Source of the DNA: Phenylobacterium sp.
GTDB lineage: Bacteria; Pseudomonadota; Alphaproteobacteria; Caulobacterales; Caulobacteraceae
Assembly: GCF_004297125.1 (NCBI RefSeq)
Contig: NZ_SCVD01000026.1
Location: 155,194 to 219,193 of the forward strand
DNA: 64,000 nucleotides
Direction: 5' to 3'
In this document: in pieces, positions 32,852 through 41,963 of the stretch
Layout of the letters: each line of letters begins with the position of its first letter
Position numbering within the stretch: the first letter of the stretch is position 1
The notes under the pieces: generated by a model
The model's database searches: none
Seen by the model: the letters and a program-made list of their open reading frames with translations, nothing else
Told to the model about the DNA's origin: nothing
Program-made: the position numbers and the translations under genes

Positions 32852-34375
32852 TCAGGCCTCCATGGGGGTTTTGGCGCGGCTGCGCTTGTTGGGGCCGAAC
32901 AGGCCGAGTTCCGTGCGTCCGCCGGAGCAGCCGTTGCCGAACGAGAAGCCGCAGGAGCCGCGCATGTCGTAGGCGTCCTCCGCCACTTCGCGGTGGGCGG
33001 ACGGGATGACGAAGCGGTCCTCGTAGTTGGCGATCGCCAGGTAGCGGTACATCTCGTCGATCTGGGCGGCGGAGAGCTCGACGCTTCCCGCCAGCTTGTG
33101 GTCGATGACGCCCTCGACCGTCTTGGCGCGCATGTAGCCGCGCATGGCCAGCATGCGCCGGAGCGCCAGCTCGATCGGCGCCTCGCGGCCGGCGGTCAGA
33201 AGGTTCGCGAGGTACTTGACCGGGATACGCAGAGAGCGGACGTCGGGCATCTCGCCGTCCATCTCGATGGCGCCCGCCGCCGCGGCATTCTGGATCGGCG
33301 AGAGCGGCGGCACGTACCAGACCATCGGCAGGGTCCGGTATTCGGGGTGCAGCGGGAAGGCGATCTTCCAGTCGATGGCCATCTTGTAGACGGGACTCTT
33401 GCGGGCCGCGTCCAGCCAGGCCTCCGGCACGCCGTCGGCGCGCGCCTGGGCGATCACCGCCGGGTCCGTGGGATCCAGGAAGATGTCGAGCTGGGCCTCG
33501 TAGAGGTCCTGGTCGTCAGGGGTGCTGGCGGCGGCCTCGATCCGGTCGGCGTCGTACAGCAGGACGCCCAGATAGCGGATGCGCCCGACGCAGGTTTCCG
33601 AGCACACGGTCGGCTGGCCGACCTCGATGCGCGGGAAGCAGAAGGTGCACTTCTCCGACTTCCCGGACTCCCAGTTGTAGTAGATCTTCTTGTAGGGGCA
33701 GGCCGAGACGCACATGCGCCAGCCGCGGCACTTGTCCTGGTCGATCAGGACGATGCCGTCCTCCTCCCGCTTGTAGATCGCGCCCGAAGGGCACGCCGCC
33801 ACGCAGGTGGGGTTGAGGCAGTGCTCGCACAGCCTCGGCAGGTACATCATGAAGGTGTTCTCGAACTGGCCGTAGATCTCCTTCTCGACCCCCTCGAAGT
33901 TATAGTCGGCCGAGCGCTTGGAGAACTCGCCGCCCAGGATCTCTTCCCAGTTCGGCCCCCGCTCGATCTTCTCCATCCGCTGACCGGTGATCTTGGAGCG
34001 CGGCCGTGCGGTGGGGAACGCCTTCATCTCGGGCGCGGTCTGGAGGTGGCCGTAGTCGAAGTCGAAGGGCTCGTAGTAGTCGTCGATCTCGGGCAGGTCG
34101 GGGTTGGCGAAGATCTTCGCCAGGATCCGCCACTTGGCCCCCATCTTGGGCTCGATCTTGCCGTTGGCCTTGCGGGTCCAGCCGCCGTTCCAGCGCTTCT
34201 GGTTCTCCCAGTCGCGGGGGAAGCCGATGCCGGGCTTGGTCTCCACGTTGTTGAACCAGGCGTATTCGACGCCTTCGCGGTTGGTCCACACGTTCTTGCA
34301 GGTCACCGAGCAGGTGTGACACCCGATGCACTTGTCGAGGTTCAGCACCATGCCGATCTGGGCGCGGACCTTCAT
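32852..34375 (-). CDS. narH: Respiratory nitrate reductase beta subunit, Fe-S
   Basis: The 507-residue electron-transfer subunit has four cysteine groups: CIGCHTCSVTCKNVW near residue 20, CEHCLNPTCVAACP, CRGWRMCVSACPYKK (the Trp that gives a 3Fe-4S cluster) and CTFCFPRIEVGQPTVCSETC. All expected ligands are present. Its ATG overlaps the narG stop by 4 bases. It passes electrons from NarI hemes to NarG. Confidence 0.97.
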   Translation of the reverse strand: MKVRAQIGMVLNLDKCIGCHTCSVTCKNVWTNREGVEYAWFNNVETKPGIGFPRDWENQKRWNGGWTRKANGKIEPKMGAKWRILAKIFANPDLPEIDDYYEPFDFDYGHLQTAPEMKAFPTARPRSKITGQRMEKIERGPNWEEILGGEFSKRSADYNFEGVEKEIYGQFENTFMMYLPRLCEHCLNPTCVAACPSGAIYKREEDGIVLIDQDKCRGWRMCVSACPYKKIYYNWESGKSEKCTFCFPRIEVGQPTVCSETCVGRIRYLGVLLYDADRIEAAASTPDDQDLYEAQLDIFLDPTDPAVIAQARADGVPEAWLDAARKSPVYKMAIDWKIAFPLHPEYRTLPMVWYVPPLSPIQNAAAAGAIEMDGEMPDVRSLRIPVKYLANLLTAGREAPIELALRRMLAMRGYMRAKTVEGVIDHKLAGSVELSAAQIDEMYRYLAIANYEDRFVIPSAHREVAEDAYDMRGSCGFSFGNGCSGGRTELGLFGPNKRSRAKTPMEA

Positions 34376-37300
34376 TGTGCGAAATCCTTGGCGTTGAGGG
34401 GTTCGTCGAGCCAGTCGACCTTGGTCATCTTGCGGAGCACGACGAACTCGTCGCGGTTCGAACCCACGGTCCCGTAGTAGTTGAAGCCGTAGGCGAGCTG
34501 GGCGTAGCCGCCGATCATGTGGGTCGGCTTCAGCACCGTGCGGGTGACCGAGTTGTGGATGCCGCCGCGCTTGCCGGTGATCTGCGACCCCGGCGTGTTC
34601 ACGATCTTCTCCTGGGCGTGGTACATGAAGGTCGTGCCTTCACGGATGCGCTGGGAGACCACGACGCGCGCCGTCAGCGCGCCGTTGGCGTTGAAGGCCT
34701 CCACCCAGTCGTTGTCGACAAGACCCGCCTTCTTCGCATCGACCTCGGAGACCCAGATGACCGGGCCGCCGCGGTTCAGCGTCAGCATCATCAGGTTGTC
34801 CGAGTAGGTGGAGTGGATGCCCCACTTCTGGTGCGGGGTGATGAAGTTGAGGAGGATCTCCGTCTCGCCGTTCGGCTTCTGCCCCTGGACGTACGTGGTC
34901 TTCAGGTCGATCGGCGGGCGATAGACGCACAGCGCCTCGCCGAAGGCCCGCATCCACTCATGGTCCTGGTAGAGCTGCTGGCGTCCGGTAAGGGTCCGCC
35001 ACGGGATCAGCTCGTGAACGTTGGTCCAGCCGGCCGTGTAGCAGACCTTCTCGCTCTCGATGCCCGACCAGGTGGGCGAGGTGATGATCTTGCGCGGCTG
35101 GGCCAGCAGGTCGCGGAAGCGGATCTTCTCGTCTTCCTTGGGCAGGGCCAGATGGGTGTGTTCCCGGCCGGTCTGCTTCTCGAGGGCTTCCCAGGCCTTG
35201 ACCGCGACCTCGCCGTTGGTCTCGGGCGCCAGCATCAGGATGGTCTCGCAGGCGTCGATGTCGGTCTCGATCCGGGCCAGCCCCTGGGTCTGCCCCTCCT
35301 CCAGCACCGCCCCGTTCAGGGCGGTGAGCAGGTCGACCTCGTGGTCGGTCTTCCAGGCGATCCCCTTGCCGCCGTTGCCGGTGGCCTTGAGCAGCGGACC
35401 GAGCGCCGTGAAGCGCTTGAACGTGTTGGGGTAGTCCCGCTCGACGACGGTGATCTGCGGCATGGTCTTGCCGGGGATCGCCTCGCACTCGCCCTTCGAC
35501 CAGTCGCGGACGTCGAACGGCTGGGCCAGCTCGGCGGCGCTGTCGTGCTGGATGGGTGTGAGGACGACATCCTTCTCGACCCCCAGGACCTCCGGCGCCA
35601 CGGCCGAGAAGGTCTTGGCGATCGCCTTGAAGATCTCCCAGTCCGACCTGGACTCCCAGGCCGGATCCACCGCCGCCGAGAGCGGGTGGATGAAGGGATG
35701 CATGTCCGAGGTGTTGAGGTCGTTCTTTTCGTACCAGGTGGCCGTCGGCAGCACGATGTCCGAGTAGACCGCCGTCGTGGACATCCGGAAGTCGAGGGTG
35801 ACCAGCAGGTCGAGTTTTCCTTCCGGAGCCTGGTCATGCCAGGTCACGTCGTTGGGCTTGCGCCGCCCGTCCTCGCCCAGGTTCTTCCCCTGCACGCCAT
35901 GGCTGGCGCCCAGCAGGTGCTTGAGGAAGTACTCGTGGCCCTTGCCTGACGATCCCAGCAGGTTGGAGCGCCAGATGAACATGTTGCGCGGCCAGTTGGC
36001 CGGGTCGTCCGGATCCATGCAGGACATCTCGAGCTCGCCGCTCTTCAGCTGGGCGAGCGCATAGGCCTTGGGGTCCTGGCCCGCGGCGACCGCTGCGGCG
36101 GCGACGTCGAGGGGATTGGTCTTGAGCGCGGGCGCGGAGGGCAGCCACCCCATCCGTTCGGCCTTGGCGTTGAAGTCGATCATCGCCCCGTCCCACACGC
36201 CCTTCGGCGCGGTGGGCGAGAGGATCTCGCTCATTTCGACGGTCTCGTAACGCCACTGGTCGGAGTGGGCGTAGAAGAACGAGGTCGAGTTCTGCTGGCG
36301 CGGCGGCCTGATCCAGTCGGTGGCGAAGGCCAGGGGCGCCCAGCCGGTCTGCGGCCGCAGCTTCTCCTGGCCGACGTAGTGCGCCCAGCCGCCGCCGGTC
36401 TGGCCGACGCAACCGCACATCACCAGCATGTTGATGACCGCGCGGTAGTTCATGTCCATGTGGAACCAGTGGTTCATCGCCGCGCCGATGATCACCATCG
36501 ACTTGCCGTCGGTCTTTTCGGCGTTGCCGGCGAAGCCGCGGGCCACGGCGATGATCTGGTCCTTCGGCACCGAGGTGATGGCTTCCGCCCACGCCGGCGA
36601 ATAGGGCTGCACGTCGTCGTAGCTGGCCGGCATGTGGTCGCCGCCGAAACCCTGGTCGACGCCATAGTTAGCGAGGAACAGGTCGTAGACGCAGGCCACC
36701 AGGGTCTCGCCTTCCGGCAGCATCATGCGCTTCACGGGCACGTTGCGGACCAGCACGTCCGGATGGTCGGTCATGGCGAAGCCATTGGTGGCGGCGCCGC
36801 CGAAATAGGGGAAGCGCACGGCCGCGACCTCGTCATGGACGCCCTTCAGGCCCAGGCGCAGCGAGGTCTCGCGGCCGGAGCCGTCCTTCTCCTCGAGGTT
36901 CCACTTGCCGTCCTCGCCCCAGCGGAAGCCGATGGAGCCATTGGGCACGATCACCTCGCCGGTCGCCTCGTCGACCGCCACGGTCTTCCAGTCGGGGTTG
37001 TTGGTCTCGCCCAGGGCCTGGTCGAACTCGGCGGCGCGCAGCAGGCGCTCGGGCACGTAGGCGCCCTCCTGCGGGACCAGCCGGACCAGCATCGGCAGGT
37101 CGGAATATTTCCGCAGGTACTCGCGGAAATACGGCACCTGCCGATCGACGTGGAACTCCTTGAGGATCACGTGGCCGAAGGCCATGCCGAGCGCCGCGTC
37201 GGTGCCCTGCTTCACGGCCAGCCACAGGTCGGAGAACTTCGAGGCCTCCGAATAGTCCGGGCAGATCACCACCGACTTGGCGCCGCGATAGCGGGCCTCG

Positions 37301-38103
37301 GTGTAGAAGTGGGCGTCCGGCGTCCGCGTCTGCGGGACGTTGGAGCCCCACAGCATGATGAAGCAGGAGTTGAACCAGTCGGCGCTCTCGGCGACGTCGG
37401 TCTGCTCGCCCCAGGTCTGGGGCGAGGCTGGCGGCAGGTCGCAATACCAGTCGTAGAACGAGCCGCAGACCCCGCCGATCAGCTGCAGGTAGCGCGCGCC
37501 GGCCGCATACGAGACCATCGACATGGCCGGGATCGGCGAGAAGCCGAAGATGCGGTCCGGACCCCAGGCCTTGATGGTGTGGGCGTTGGCCGCCGCGATG
37601 ATCTCGGTGACCTCGTCCCAGGTGGCGCGGATGAAACCCCCGGCGCCGCGCATGGTCACGTAGGAGGCGCGCTGGGCCGGGTCGTTCTGGATGGACGCCC
37701 AGGCCGCGACCGGGCTGAGCGTCGCGCGGGCCTTGCGCCACAGCTTGAGCAGCCGCGAGCGGATCAGCGGATACTTCACCCGGTTTGCGGAATAGAGGTA
37801 CCAGCTGTAGCTGGCGCCCCGCGCGCAGCCGCGCGGTTCGTGGTTGGGCAGCTCGGGACGGGTGCGCGGATAGTCGGTCTGCTGGGTCTCCCAGGTGACG
37901 ATCCCGCCCTTGACGTAGATCTTCCACGAGCAGGAGCCCGTGCAGTTCACCCCATGGGTCGAGCGCACGACCTTGTCGTGTTGCCAGCGGTCCCGGTAGG
38001 CCTGCTCCCAGGTGCGGTCGTCGTCGTTGAGGACCCCGTGGCCGTTCGAGAACAACTCGGTCTTGCGCGTGAAGAACGCCAGGCGATCAAGGGTGTGGCT
38101 CAT
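34372..38103 (-). CDS. narG: Respiratory nitrate reductase alpha subunit, Mo-bis-MGD
   Basis: The 1243-residue catalytic subunit is of full family length. The FS0 cluster ligands are in STHGVNCTGSCSWK (His plus Cys) with the next Cys in EPRGCARGASYSWY. The aspartate that binds Mo in Nar enzymes is in the SFYDWYCDLPPASP region. It reduces nitrate to nitrite on the cytoplasmic face. There is no Tat signal beyond the short N-terminal remnant typical of NarG. It overlaps narK2 and narH by 4 bases on either side. Confidence 0.98.
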   Translation of the reverse strand: MSHTLDRLAFFTRKTELFSNGHGVLNDDDRTWEQAYRDRWQHDKVVRSTHGVNCTGSCSWKIYVKGGIVTWETQQTDYPRTRPELPNHEPRGCARGASYSWYLYSANRVKYPLIRSRLLKLWRKARATLSPVAAWASIQNDPAQRASYVTMRGAGGFIRATWDEVTEIIAAANAHTIKAWGPDRIFGFSPIPAMSMVSYAAGARYLQLIGGVCGSFYDWYCDLPPASPQTWGEQTDVAESADWFNSCFIMLWGSNVPQTRTPDAHFYTEARYRGAKSVVICPDYSEASKFSDLWLAVKQGTDAALGMAFGHVILKEFHVDRQVPYFREYLRKYSDLPMLVRLVPQEGAYVPERLLRAAEFDQALGETNNPDWKTVAVDEATGEVIVPNGSIGFRWGEDGKWNLEEKDGSGRETSLRLGLKGVHDEVAAVRFPYFGGAATNGFAMTDHPDVLVRNVPVKRMMLPEGETLVACVYDLFLANYGVDQGFGGDHMPASYDDVQPYSPAWAEAITSVPKDQIIAVARGFAGNAEKTDGKSMVIIGAAMNHWFHMDMNYRAVINMLVMCGCVGQTGGGWAHYVGQEKLRPQTGWAPLAFATDWIRPPRQQNSTSFFYAHSDQWRYETVEMSEILSPTAPKGVWDGAMIDFNAKAERMGWLPSAPALKTNPLDVAAAAVAAGQDPKAYALAQLKSGELEMSCMDPDDPANWPRNMFIWRSNLLGSSGKGHEYFLKHLLGASHGVQGKNLGEDGRRKPNDVTWHDQAPEGKLDLLVTLDFRMSTTAVYSDIVLPTATWYEKNDLNTSDMHPFIHPLSAAVDPAWESRSDWEIFKAIAKTFSAVAPEVLGVEKDVVLTPIQHDSAAELAQPFDVRDWSKGECEAIPGKTMPQITVVERDYPNTFKRFTALGPLLKATGNGGKGIAWKTDHEVDLLTALNGAVLEEGQTQGLARIETDIDACETILMLAPETNGEVAVKAWEALEKQTGREHTHLALPKEDEKIRFRDLLAQPRKIITSPTWSGIESEKVCYTAGWTNVHELIPWRTLTGRQQLYQDHEWMRAFGEALCVYRPPIDLKTTYVQGQKPNGETEILLNFITPHQKWGIHSTYSDNLMMLTLNRGGPVIWVSEVDAKKAGLVDNDWVEAFNANGALTARVVVSQRIREGTTFMYHAQEKIVNTPGSQITGKRGGIHNSVTRTVLKPTHMIGGYAQLAYGFNYYGTVGSNRDEFVVLRKMTKVDWLDEPLNAKDFAQ

Positions 38104-39512
38104 GCCGCGACTTCCAGTTTCGGGGTTTGCGGGGCGTGCAGCAGCGAGGTCCTGCGGCCGTAGAAGGCCCAGTTCACCGCGACGCAGCTGAGATAGAAGG
38201 CGAGGAACACGAAGAGCGCCGTGGCGGGGCCGCCGGTGGCCTTCATGGAGTTGCCGAACGCCAGGGGGATGAAGAAGCCCCCGAAGGCGCCGATCGCCGA
38301 ACTGAAGCCGACGATGGCCGCCGACTCCATTTCAGCCGCCTTGAGGCGCACCGGCGCGGCCGTGTTCGGCAGCAGTCGCGGCATGTCGGCCCGCACGATG
38401 GCTGGGATCATCTGGAAGGTCGAAGCGTTGCCGACTCCGGTCCAGAAGAACAGCCACATGAAGCTGGCGAAGAAGAGCGCGAACGATGGCGCCGCGCCGA
38501 AGCCGCCGACGCTGTGGAGGACACCGAGCACGCCCGCCGCCAGGGCCAGGAACACCCAATGCGTGACATTCTGGCCGCCGAACTTGTCCGAGACCCACCC
38601 CGTGAGCGCGCGGGACGCCGCGCCGACCAACGGGCCCAGGAACACCAGCTGCATGACGGGCGCGCTGGGGAACAGGGTCTTCATCAGCAGCGGAAAGGCC
38701 GCCGAGAAGCCGATGAACGAGCCGAACGTGCCCAGGTAGAGCCAGCAGATGACCCAGTTGTGCTTGCGCTTGAAGACCACCGACTGCTCGGCGAACGATG
38801 CGCGGGCCGAGGCGATGTCGTTCATGCCCACCCAGGCGGCCACCGCAGCGGCGAGGATGAACGGGACCCACACGAAGCCGGCGTTCTGCAGCCAGACCTG
38901 GCTCTCGACGCCCTTCTCTACGGAAATCTGCGGCGCGCCGACCACGGGGGCGAAGGCGCCCAGGGTCACCACGATCGGGACCAGGAACTGCATGACGCTG
39001 ACGCCGAGGTTGCCGAAGCCGGCGTTGATGGCGAGCGCGTTGCCCTTGCTGGCCTTGGGGAAGAAGAACGAGATGTTCGACATCGAGGAGGCGAAGTTGC
39101 CCCCGCCCAAGCCGCAGCCCAGCGCCAGCCCCACGAACACCCAGTAGGGTGTCTGCGGGTTCTGCACCGCCAGGCCGATGCCGACCGCGGGGATCAGCAG
39201 CGACAGCGTCGAGATCGTCGTCCAGAGCCGGCCGCCCAGGATCGGCACCAGGAAGCTGTAGAAGATCCGCAGCGTCGCGCCCGAAAGCGCCGGCAGGGCC
39301 GTCAGCCAGAAGAGCTGCTCGGTGGTGAACTTGAAGCCCACCAGCTTCAGCTTCGCCACCACCATCGACCAGACCATCCACACCGAGAAGGCGAGGAGCA
39401 GGTTCGGGACCGAGATCCACAGGTTGCGGTTGGCAATGGATTTGCCGGTCTGCGACCAGAAGTCCGGATATTCCGGACGCCAGTCGGTCAGCAGGTGACC
39501 TGGTTTGGCCAT
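38100..39512 (-). CDS. narK2: Nitrate/nitrite transporter, NarK2 type
   Basis: The 470-residue MFS protein starts at ATG 39512 (MAKPGHLLTDWRPEYPDFW). NarK2-type motifs are LGCGLGGGNFASSMSNISFF and NAGFGNLGVSVMQF, the two nitrate-signature segments, and a central long loop. This type is usually a nitrate/nitrite antiporter, exporting nitrite while importing nitrate. It lies 23 bases after narK1 and overlaps narG by 4 bases. Confidence 0.93.
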   Translation of the reverse strand: MAKPGHLLTDWRPEYPDFWSQTGKSIANRNLWISVPNLLLAFSVWMVWSMVVAKLKLVGFKFTTEQLFWLTALPALSGATLRIFYSFLVPILGGRLWTTISTLSLLIPAVGIGLAVQNPQTPYWVFVGLALGCGLGGGNFASSMSNISFFFPKASKGNALAINAGFGNLGVSVMQFLVPIVVTLGAFAPVVGAPQISVEKGVESQVWLQNAGFVWVPFILAAAVAAWVGMNDIASARASFAEQSVVFKRKHNWVICWLYLGTFGSFIGFSAAFPLLMKTLFPSAPVMQLVFLGPLVGAASRALTGWVSDKFGGQNVTHWVFLALAAGVLGVLHSVGGFGAAPSFALFFASFMWLFFWTGVGNASTFQMIPAIVRADMPRLLPNTAAPVRLKAAEMESAAIVGFSSAIGAFGGFFIPLAFGNSMKATGGPATALFVFLAFYLSCVAVNWAFYGRRTSLLHAPQTPKLEVAA

Positions 39513-39535
39513 AGGGGTAGTTCTCCCTCGAGAGG

Positions 39536-40888
39536 TCATTCGGCGGCCCTGGGCTGCGCGGCCGCGCGCAGGGGCTGCGGGTTGGGTTGAAGGCCCGCCA
39601 TTTCCGGCAATTCGGGCAGGTCGCGGAGGCTCGGCGTACGGGCCCGCTCCATCCGGCGGATCGCCAGGTGCATCCAGGCTAGGGCGCCGGCCACCAGCAG
39701 GAAGAGCAGCATGAAGCAGCTGGTCCAGATGTGGGTCAGGTCGTTGAGCGCGCCGAACGCGATGGGCAGAACGAAGCCGCCCAGTCCGCCGATCATGCCG
39801 ACCAGGCCGCCGACCGAACCAATGGTGTCGGGGTAGTAGACCGGGATGTGCTTGTAGACCGCCGCCTTGCCCAGGCTCATGGCGAACCCGAGGCAGAACA
39901 GCAGGATGACGAACGGGACCAGGCCGATCGCGAACCGGAAGGTGATCGGGCCGTCGATGCCGTCGACGATGTAGGTGGTCGCCGGATAGGACAGCAGGAA
40001 GGTGCAGACGACGCTGACCCCGAAGGTGACGTACATCACCCGCCGCGCGCCGATCCGATCGGACAGCCAGCCGCCGAAGATCCGGAACAGCGAGCCGGGG
40101 ATGGAATAGGCCGCAGCCAACATGCCGGCGGCGATCAGCGGCAGATGGTAGACCGCCACCAGATAGTGGGGCAGCCACAGCGACAGGGCCACGAAGGCGC
40201 CGAAGCAGAAGAAGTAGTAGAGGGCGAAGCGCCAGACCTGCAGCCGGCGCAGAGGCTCGAGCTGCATCAGGGCGGGGGTCGCCTTGGCGCCGGTGCGGCG
40301 CCGGGCCACCAGTTCCGGGTCGTCGCGGGTGGTGAAGAAGTAGATCAGCGCGATGACGGCGAGCGCCGTGGCCCAGACCTGGGCGACGGTCTGCCAGCCG
40401 AACGCCAGCATCACGAACGGGGCCGCGAACTTGGTCACCGCAGCGCCGACGTTGCCGGCGCCGAAGATACCGAGCGCGGTGCCTTGTTTCCCCTTCCCGA
40501 AGAACTTCGAGACGTAGGCGACCCCCACCGAGAAGCTGCCCCCGGCCACGCCGACGCCGAGCGCCGCCAGCAGGAACTGCGGATAGGTCTGGGCGTAGGA
40601 CAGCAGCCAGGTGGCCGCCGCGGCCGACAGCATGACCGCGAGGTTGACCAGCCGGCCGCCCTTCTGGTCGGCCCAGATGCCGAGCGGGACGCGGATCAGC
40701 GATCCCACCAGGATCGGAGTACCGGCCAGCAGGCCGAACTGGGCCTCCGTCAGGCCCAGGTCCTGCTTGATCTTGATCCCGATGATCGAGAACACCGTCC
40801 ATACCGCGAAGCAGGCGGTGAAGGCGAAGGTGCTCATCCCGAGAGCGGCGTTGGCGCCGGGTACGGTCGGGGCAGAGGCGTTGGTCAC
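39536..40888 (-). CDS. narK1: Nitrate transporter, NarK1 type (nitrate/H+ symporter)
   Basis: The 450-residue MFS protein starts at ATG 40888 and is the first gene of the nar operon. It has 12 predicted helices with GIFGAGNVGAAVTKFAAPF and YFFCFGAFVALSLWLPHYL, typical of NarK1 nitrate/proton symporters. Separate narK1 and narK2 genes in tandem match the fused NarK1-NarK2 seen in Paracoccus. An FNR-type box centred about 82 bases upstream (40964-40977) probably drives the whole operon. Confidence 0.92.
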   Translation of the reverse strand: MTNASAPTVPGANAALGMSTFAFTACFAVWTVFSIIGIKIKQDLGLTEAQFGLLAGTPILVGSLIRVPLGIWADQKGGRLVNLAVMLSAAAATWLLSYAQTYPQFLLAALGVGVAGGSFSVGVAYVSKFFGKGKQGTALGIFGAGNVGAAVTKFAAPFVMLAFGWQTVAQVWATALAVIALIYFFTTRDDPELVARRRTGAKATPALMQLEPLRRLQVWRFALYYFFCFGAFVALSLWLPHYLVAVYHLPLIAAGMLAAAYSIPGSLFRIFGGWLSDRIGARRVMYVTFGVSVVCTFLLSYPATTYIVDGIDGPITFRFAIGLVPFVILLFCLGFAMSLGKAAVYKHIPVYYPDTIGSVGGLVGMIGGLGGFVLPIAFGALNDLTHIWTSCFMLLFLLVAGALAWMHLAIRRMERARTPSLRDLPELPEMAGLQPNPQPLRAAAQPRAAE

Positions 40889-40963
40889 GGCGACCTCGGA
40901 TCTGGGCGCGAAAGAGCGCGCGCCGCATCACCGCCTCAGTGCAGTACTCCAAGCGATATTGAA

Positions 40964-40977
40964 TTGATGGAGGTCAA
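40964..40977. promoter_or_regulatory. FNR/NarR-type box for narK1 operon
   Basis: TTGATGGAGGTCAA fits TTGA-N6-TCAA. With the box at -41.5, leftward transcription would begin near 40929, giving a leader of about 41 bases before ATG 40888. Confidence 0.7.
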
Positions 40978-41077
40978 TCACGCGAAATATCGAACAGAAA
41001 TGTCGCAGCAAAACGCGCCGAATCTTTCAGTCACATATGTGAATCTCTTCGTAACTAAACACAGATCATCTATCCGC

Positions 41078-41091
41078 TTGACCAACATCAA
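41078..41091. promoter_or_regulatory. FNR/NarR-type box, middle site of nar control region
   Basis: TTGACCAACATCAA fits TTGA-N6-TCAA. It lies 27 bases before the next box, so the two may act in tandem on the regulator gene. Confidence 0.6.
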
Positions 41092-41104
41092 GCCCGCAGC
41101 GTGA

Positions 41105-41118
41105 TTGACATAGATCAA
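41105..41118. promoter_or_regulatory. FNR/NarR-type box for regulator gene
   Basis: TTGACATAGATCAA fits TTGA-N6-TCAA. Rightward initiation at +41.5 would be near 41153, about 37 bases before ATG 41190. Autoregulation is likely. Confidence 0.65.
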
Positions 41119-41189
41119 GGCAGGCCTGGCGTCCGCGCGGCATCTGACGCCGACTGGCCTCATCGGGCCGGCATGATCGGGGCGCGAAG

Positions 41190-41960
41190 ATGAGGGACGG
41201 CGATCTGGATCGGGTCAGGGCTCTGCCCCTGTTCTCCGGGTGCTCCAGCGAGACATTCCGCACGCTCACGGGCGGCGCCTTCCTGCAGCGGTTTCCCTCC
41301 GGCACCACCCTGCTCCTGGAGGGCGACCAGGTCGATTTCCTCTATGTCCTGCTGGACGGCATCGTCGAGCTGGAGGGCACCTGGAACGACAAGGAGACCA
41401 CGCTCGCAGTCCTGCGTCCCGTGTCGACCTTCATCCTGGCCGCTGTCGTCCTGGAGGCTGACGGGCTGATGAGCGCGCGCACCGTCGAGCGCTCGGACAT
41501 CCTGATGCTGTCCGGCGCGGCTATCCGCAGAGTCATGACCGAGGACGCGCGCTTCGCCGGCGCGGTCGCGGCGGAAATGGCCGGCTGCTATCGCGGCCTG
41601 GTGCGGACCCTGAAGAACCAGAAGCTGCGCGGGGGGCTGGAACGGCTCGCCAACTACCTGATCACCCAGCGGCTGCGCCAGGGCGGCGAAGCCACCTTCG
41701 CCCTCCCCCACGAAAAGCGGATGCTCGCGTCGCTGCTGGGTATGACGCCGGAAAACCTGTCCCGATCCTTGGCCGCCCTCGCGGACTACGGGGTGGAAGT
41801 CCATGGGCCGAACGTGACCATCACCCGGCCGGCGGTGCTGGAGCGCCTGGCCAAGCCAGACCCCCTGATCGACAACCACCAGCCCGTAACCGAGGGACTG
41901 ACGGGCAAGGCGCAACGCGAGCGCTGGCCACTGCCGGACAAGGGCGTCCGCGCCGCCTGA
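41190..41960 (+). CDS. Crp/Fnr family regulator, NarR-like
   Basis: The 256-residue protein has a cyclic-nucleotide-type beta barrel (about 15-110), a long dimer helix (about 115-160) and a C-terminal HTH. The recognition helix MTPENLSRSLAAL keeps E188, S191 and R192, the E-x2-S-R pattern by which FNR reads TTGA. The only cysteines are C18 and C133, so there is no FNR-type 4Fe-4S cluster. Its divergent position beside narK1 matches Paracoccus NarR, a cluster-less FNR relative that activates narK-narGHJI in response to nitrate or nitrite. A Dnr-type NO sensor is the alternative. Confidence 0.82.
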   Translation: MRDGDLDRVRALPLFSGCSSETFRTLTGGAFLQRFPSGTTLLLEGDQVDFLYVLLDGIVELEGTWNDKETTLAVLRPVSTFILAAVVLEADGLMSARTVERSDILMLSGAAIRRVMTEDARFAGAVAAEMAGCYRGLVRTLKNQKLRGGLERLANYLITQRLRQGGEATFALPHEKRMLASLLGMTPENLSRSLAALADYGVEVHGPNVTITRPAVLERLAKPDPLIDNHQPVTEGLTGKAQRERWPLPDKGVRAA

Positions 41961-41963
41961 AGC

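Larger units (their letters stand above)
40889..41189. promoter_or_regulatory. Divergent nar control region
   Basis: This 301-base gap between narK1 and the NarR-like gene holds no gene. It contains three TTGA-N6-TCAA boxes (listed separately), and a stretch of lower GC around 40980-41075. It should carry back-to-back promoters for the nar operon and the regulator. Confidence 0.75.

Noticed and set aside
32432..34477. A 681-codon plus-strand frame over narJ and narH
   Set aside because: It is antisense to well-supported nar genes and has no recognisable motif.
38100..40952. A 950-codon minus-strand frame joining narK2 with the region upstream
   Set aside because: Only the part from 38100 to 39512 is NarK2-like. 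The upstream part is a shifted frame of narK1, whose own frame is clear. It is not a NarK1-NarK2 fusion.
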